Part shown: positions 43,532 to 45,868 of the stretch, in pieces
Layout of the letters: each line of letters opens with the position of its first letter
Position numbering within the stretch: the stretch's first letter is position 1
NCBI GenBank assembly: GCA_036823295.1
Contig: DAISGD010000022.1
Coordinates: 1-45,868 of the forward strand
Length of the DNA: 45,868 bases
Direction of reading: 5' to 3'
Source of the DNA: UBA4742 sp002403895
GTDB taxonomy: Bacteria > Actinomycetota > Acidimicrobiia > Acidimicrobiales > Acidimicrobilacustridaceae
Made by a program: the position numbers and the translations under genes
Notes under the pieces: model-generated
The model's database searches: none
What the model was told of the DNA's origin: nothing
What the model saw: the letters and a program-made list of their open reading frames with translations, nothing else

Positions 43532-43606
43532 ATGTACATCGGTGTTGGCACGCTCGTCATCATTCTCGTGGTCGTGGCGATCATCTATTTGGCTCGTCGC
43601 GCATAA
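43532..43606 (+). CDS. 24-residue single-pass membrane peptide
   Basis: An ATG after GAAGGGGGTAGG opens a 24-residue frame ending in TAA. It reads MYIGVGTLVIILVVVAIIYL and ends ARRA. It is one continuous hydrophobic helix with a positively charged end, so it should insert with the C-terminus inside. The strong ribosome-binding site and the clean hydrophobic composition argue that it is a real gene. Similar mini-membrane proteins are often stress-induced, and it lies between CsbD and an ice-binding protein. No function can be assigned. It is too short for most gene finders. Confidence 0.6.
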   Translation: MYIGVGTLVIILVVVAIIYLARRA

Positions 43607-43885
43607 CGAATCAGCGGCAGAGCTGACGAGAGCGAGTGGCGTGGGCTCCGAACCTAAGCAACTCAAGAAGCCCCAGCGCGGGGGGCTCGCCGCTGAATAG
43701 GCACAGCCCGAGCGAACGAGTCGAGCACAGACGAATCCATCCGCGAATTCTCGTGGACTGAGATGTACGGTCGTCCGAAACACAACGAGAACCCGTAGGT
43801 GGCGGACGACAGTCCGCTGGCCCCGCGAGCGGTGCTTCAGACTTTGCACGCGTCGACGCCACGCTTGCCGCCAGGGAGGAACATC
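43607..43885. other. Intergenic region before the ice-binding protein
   Basis: About 280 bp hold no convincing gene. A small perfect hairpin, GCGGAC-GACA-GTCCGC (43802-43817), is the only structure I see. The upstream part has a composition less GC-rich than the coding sequence, and the promoter of the DUF3494 gene is presumably here. Confidence 0.4.
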
Positions 43886-44674
43886 ATGGATGACAGTCCA
43901 GTTCGGGCCAGACTCGTGTGGCTCGTGGCGGTGATGAGCACCGTGCTGTTGGCGGGTTTGCTGACGGTTCCATCTCGGGCACACGCCGCCGAGGCAACGG
44001 TGGGGCTGGGTACCGTGGGGACCTACTCGGTGCTGGGCGGGCAGTCGGTCACCAACACCGGCCCGAGCACCCTCGGCGGGGATCTCGGGGTGAGCCCCGG
44101 CACCGCGATCACGGGGTTTCCCCCCGGCACCGTGGGCGGCGCCACGCACGTCGGCGACGCGCAGGCCTTACAGGCACAGTCTGACCTGGTGATCGCCTAC
44201 AACGACGCCGCCGGTCGCGCTCCGACCGCGAGTGTCGCCGGAGACCTCGTTGGACGGACCTTGACCGCCGGCGTCTACAACTCCACCAGCACGCTCGCGC
44301 TGACCGGGACCGTGACGTTGGACGCCCAGGGCGACCCGAACGCGGTCTTCATCTTCCAGATCGCCTCCGTCCTGACCACCGGCTCGGCCAGCAACGTCAA
44401 CCTGATCAACGGCGCCCAGGGCTGCAACGTCTTCTGGCAGCTCGACACCGCGACGTTGGGCACGAACTCCTCTTTCAAGGGGACGATCATGGCGTTGACA
44501 TCGATCACCGTGGCCACGGGCACGGTCGTCGAAGGCCGGGCGCTGGCCCGCAACGGCCAGGTGTCGCTGGACACCAACACCTTCACCACACCGGGCTGCA
44601 ACACAACTACGACCACCACGTCGGCGCCGGCGCCGGCGAAGCCAGTGACCCAACAGCCGGGCTTTACTGGCTGA
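43886..44674 (+). CDS. Secreted ice-binding-like protein (DUF3494)
   Basis: This 262-residue protein starts with a signal peptide: basic MDDSPVRARLVWLVAVMSTV, a hydrophobic core and SRAHAAEA, a probable cleavage site near residue 35. The mature part is a DUF3494 (ice-binding/antifreeze-like) beta-solenoid: GTYSVLGGQSVTNTGPSTLG, GDLGVSPGTAITGFPPGTV, AYNDAAGRAPTASVAGDLVG, TLTAGVYNSTSTLALTGTVT, LDAQGDPNAVFIFQIASVLT, NVFWQLDTATLGTNSSFKGT and IMALTSITVATGTVVEGRAL. A short Thr/Pro tail replaces any cell-wall anchor. Members bind ice or act as adhesins; which applies is unknown. GGGAGGA precedes the ATG. Confidence 0.88.
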   Translation: MDDSPVRARLVWLVAVMSTVLLAGLLTVPSRAHAAEATVGLGTVGTYSVLGGQSVTNTGPSTLGGDLGVSPGTAITGFPPGTVGGATHVGDAQALQAQSDLVIAYNDAAGRAPTASVAGDLVGRTLTAGVYNSTSTLALTGTVTLDAQGDPNAVFIFQIASVLTTGSASNVNLINGAQGCNVFWQLDTATLGTNSSFKGTIMALTSITVATGTVVEGRALARNGQVSLDTNTFTTPGCNTTTTTTSAPAPAKPVTQQPGFTG

Positions 44675-44680
44675 CCCTGG

Positions 44681-44694
44681 CGCCAGATCTGGCG
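44681..44694 (+). terminator. Palindrome after the DUF3494 gene
   Basis: CGCCAGATCTGGCG is a perfect 14-nt palindrome 6 bp after the stop codon. It can form a 5-6 bp hairpin in RNA, followed only by GTTCC, so it is a weak terminator candidate. Confidence 0.3.
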
Positions 44695-44745
44695 TTCCGC
44701 GCCTCACCAGCGCCCCTATTCATTGAGTCGAACTGGAGGTCTGCG

Positions 44746-45240
44746 ATGTTTCGATCACGTAGAGCAGCGAGCGAGGGAGACGCAGTACCCGCAACGGACA
44801 ATGCTCCCGCAGAGCAAGTGGGGGTGCGTGGTTCGCGAAGCGACCGCTACAACGACATCCTGCGCGGGCTGGGAGTGCTTGCCGCGGCGTTGCCGACTGT
44901 CGTCGGGCTGATCGCGGCCGCGCGGATCGACTGGTCGATCAACGGCTTCAGCTCCCCGGCGGTCCGGGTCGCCGGCATGTCCTTCACCCCATGGATCGCC
45001 GTCGCCACCATCGTCGGTGGCGTCCTCGCCCTCCTGGCCGCGGCAGCTCCATCGCGTGAACCGAAGGTGGTCCTGGGGGTGATCTACGCGTGCGGCGGCC
45101 TCGCCATCATGATCGCCCAGCCCACCATCGACCACGTCACCGTCACCTACCGCTTCGGCGTGATGACCTTCCTGGTCGGGCTCGTTCTGGTCGGCACCGG
45201 CCTCTTGATGCGCACGGCACGCACGATGGTTGCGCAATAA
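44746..45240 (+). CDS. Four-helix membrane protein of unknown function
   Basis: This 164-residue protein has a charged N-terminus (MFRSRRAASEGDAVPATDNA and a SRSDRYND segment) and four hydrophobic segments: GLGVLAAALPTVVGLIAAA, MSFTPWIAVATIVGGVLALL, VVLGVIYACGGLAIMIA and GVMTFLVGLVLVGTGLLM. No enzymatic or transport motif is visible. GGAGGT lies 7 nt before the ATG, a strong ribosome-binding site. It follows the ice-binding protein gene by 71 bp on the same strand and may share its regulation. Confidence 0.75.
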   Translation: MFRSRRAASEGDAVPATDNAPAEQVGVRGSRSDRYNDILRGLGVLAAALPTVVGLIAAARIDWSINGFSSPAVRVAGMSFTPWIAVATIVGGVLALLAAAAPSREPKVVLGVIYACGGLAIMIAQPTIDHVTVTYRFGVMTFLVGLVLVGTGLLMRTARTMVAQ

Positions 45241-45304
45241 GCCCCGATCCACTGATCGACTGTATGGCGGGAAGCGAGCCGGCGAGGTCGAGCCGAAAAC
45301 AGAA

Positions 45305-45330
45305 GAAACCCCCGCCTGAGCAGGGGTTTC
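45305..45330 (-). terminator. Intrinsic terminator of the tRNA cluster
   Basis: GAAACCCC (45305-45312) pairs perfectly with GGGGTTTC (45323-45330). On the minus strand the hairpin is followed by TTCTGTTTT, a T-rich run, and it lies 5 bp after tRNA-Phe. It could also stop transcription arriving on the plus strand from the membrane-protein gene. Confidence 0.75.
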
Positions 45331-45335
45331 TCGAG

Positions 45336-45408
45336 TGGTCGGGCGGGGCGTCGATCCCCGGACCTACCGCTTTTCAGGCGGTCGCTCTGCCGACTGAGCT
45401 ACCCGACC
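45336..45408 (-). tRNA. tRNA-Phe (anticodon GAA)
   Basis: The minus strand gives acceptor GGTCGGG/CCCGACC, discriminator A, anticodon stem ACCGC/GCGGT and loop CTGAAAA, so the anticodon is GAA. The D-arm (TAGCTCAGTCGGCAGAGC) and T-loop (GGGGATCGACGCCCC) are normal. The 3' CCA is not encoded. It is the last tRNA of a Glu-Asp-Phe transcript. Confidence 0.95.
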
Positions 45409-45455
45409 AGGCGCACCCTGCCCGCCGGAGCCAGTTCCGGTGAACAGGGCTATGG

Positions 45456-45530
45456 CGGTCCCGACGAGATTTGAACTCGCGACCTCCGCCTTGACAGGGC
45501 GGCGTGCACTCCAAACTGCACCACGGGACC
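45456..45530 (-). tRNA. tRNA-Asp (anticodon GTC)
   Basis: The acceptor GGTCCCG/CGGGACC, discriminator G (the expected identity base), anticodon stem CCGCC/GGCGG and loop CTGTCAA give anticodon GTC. The T-arm GCGAGTTCAAATCTCGT is normal and CCA is not encoded. It lies between tRNA-Glu and tRNA-Phe. Confidence 0.95.
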
Positions 45531-45549
45531 TCGATGAAATGAGGTCTAG

Positions 45550-45622
45550 CACCCCCAACGGGATTCGAACCCGTGTTACCTGCGTGAAAGGCAGGCGTCC
45601 TGGGCCACTGGACGATGGGGGC
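45550..45622 (-). tRNA. tRNA-Glu (anticodon TTC)
   Basis: The minus strand reads GCCCCCATCGTCCAGTGGCC at its 5' end. The anticodon stem CCTGC/GCAGG and loop CTTTCAC give TTC. The acceptor GCCCCCA/TGGGGGT has a terminal G-T pair and discriminator G, as in other actinobacterial tRNA-Glu. CCA is not encoded. It is the first tRNA of the cluster. Confidence 0.95.
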
Positions 45623-45643
45623 TCGATCCCTAGAGGGCAGCAC

Positions 45644-45671
45644 ACATTAGCAGAGCCGCTCGGACCCTCAA
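45644..45671 (-). promoter_or_regulatory. Promoter of the tRNA-Glu-Asp-Phe cluster
   Basis: The minus strand has -35 TTGAGG (45671-45666), a 16-nt spacer and -10 TAATGT (45649-45644). Transcription would begin about 15 nt before tRNA-Glu. The -10 hexamer equals the one before tRNA-Gly at the other end of the window. Confidence 0.6.
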
Positions 45672-45738
45672 TTCGACGCCTCTCGCGACGGGCTGACGAC
45701 ACCACCCTGGGTGGGGACTCCTACACTTCCGCTCCATC

Positions 45739-45868
45739 ATGAGCGATCCGCCGCCGTGGGGGACGGCTCCTTCCTCGAATCCCTCCACCCCACCTCCGCC
45801 CGCACCGCTCCCACCGCCGCCTCCGCCGCCTCCGCCGCCTCCGCCGCCTCCGCCGCCTCCGCCGCCTC
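45739..45868 (+). CDS. N-terminus of a proline-rich protein, cut by window end
   Basis: An ATG opens a frame that reads MSDPPPWGTAPSSNPSTPPP and then an unbroken proline run to the end of the sequence. Such Pro-rich N-termini are common before membrane domains of actinobacterial envelope proteins, but the rest is missing and no family can be named. TACACT lies 11 nt before the ATG, and there is no ribosome-binding site. It is divergent from the tRNA cluster. Confidence 0.55.
   Translation, partial: MSDPPPWGTAPSSNPSTPPPPAPLPPPPPPPPPPPPPPPPPPP
45814..45867 (+). repeat. Tandem 9-bp repeat encoding polyproline
   Basis: Six perfect copies of CCGCCGCCT reach the window end. Each codes for Pro-Pro-Pro. 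The sequence probably ends here because the repeat could not be assembled, so the true copy number is unknown. Confidence 0.9.

Noticed and set aside
45814..45867. CRISPR-like array
   Set aside because: The unit is 9 bp, perfect and without spacers; it is a coding microsatellite.

Overview
The window is a GC-rich chromosomal segment of an actinobacterium, and almost all of it is vertically inherited housekeeping sequence. The evidence is an HspR-controlled dnaK-grpE-dnaJ-hspR operon with HAIR-type operators, an ergothioneine egtABCD cluster, an EtfD-type membrane iron-sulfur oxidoreductase, a Dcd close to the mycobacterial bifunctional type, a relative of the mycothiol-dependent nitroreductase Rv2466c, and many genes with a TANNNT box 6-9 nt before the start codon, as in leaderless actinobacterial transcripts. 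A deep-branching group such as Acidimicrobiia would fit the gene order and the ice-binding protein, but that placement is an inference. The sequence is a draft: 100 Ns (5829-5928) join two contigs, and the window ends in a GC-rich 9-bp repeat.

Layout. 1-9.1 kb: a partial tRNA-Gly, dcd, a DsbA-fold nitroreductase homologue, a decayed MFS exporter, a minus-strand etfD/receiver/amidohydrolase group, the assembly gap, a divergent pair of small regulators (cyclic-nucleotide-binding domain and orphan winged helix), a YcaQ-like glycosylase and gpmA. 9.1-20.5 kb: the heat-shock block (dnaK operon, clpB), with the minus-strand egtABCD operon between its two halves. 20.5-26.5 kb: an envelope cassette of two membrane acyltransferases and two membrane glycosyltransferases. 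26.6-40.9 kb: purine and pyrimidine synthesis (purA-D-E, purB-C-APH-S-Q, purL-F-M, pyrE), interrupted by two small minus-strand genes of unknown role and a gene remnant. 40.9-45.9 kb: NAD-type malic enzyme, a HAD hydrolase, a stress/surface group (CsbD, a 24-residue membrane peptide, a DUF3494 ice-binding protein, a membrane protein), a tRNA-Glu-Asp-Phe cluster and the start of a proline-rich protein.

How it works together. HspR, encoded last in the dnaK operon, probably represses both dnaK and clpB through the two inverted repeats upstream of them. Those repeats share arm sequence and 7-nt spacing, and at dnaK the repeat overlaps a good -35/-10 promoter. The pur genes cover most of the route from PRPP to SAICAR and the two PurB steps, plus IMP to adenylosuccinate. 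purN, purH and purK are not in this window. The egt cluster makes ergothioneine but has no egtE here.

I found no phage, transposon, CRISPR, toxin-antitoxin or defence system. The most useful new material is small: a 31-codon ORF before egtA, a 19-codon ORF that overlaps the hspR start, a 24-residue membrane peptide, a CTG-start candidate inside the pur operon, a nitroreductase homologue without its second active-site cysteine, and the recurrent leaderless promoter pattern.
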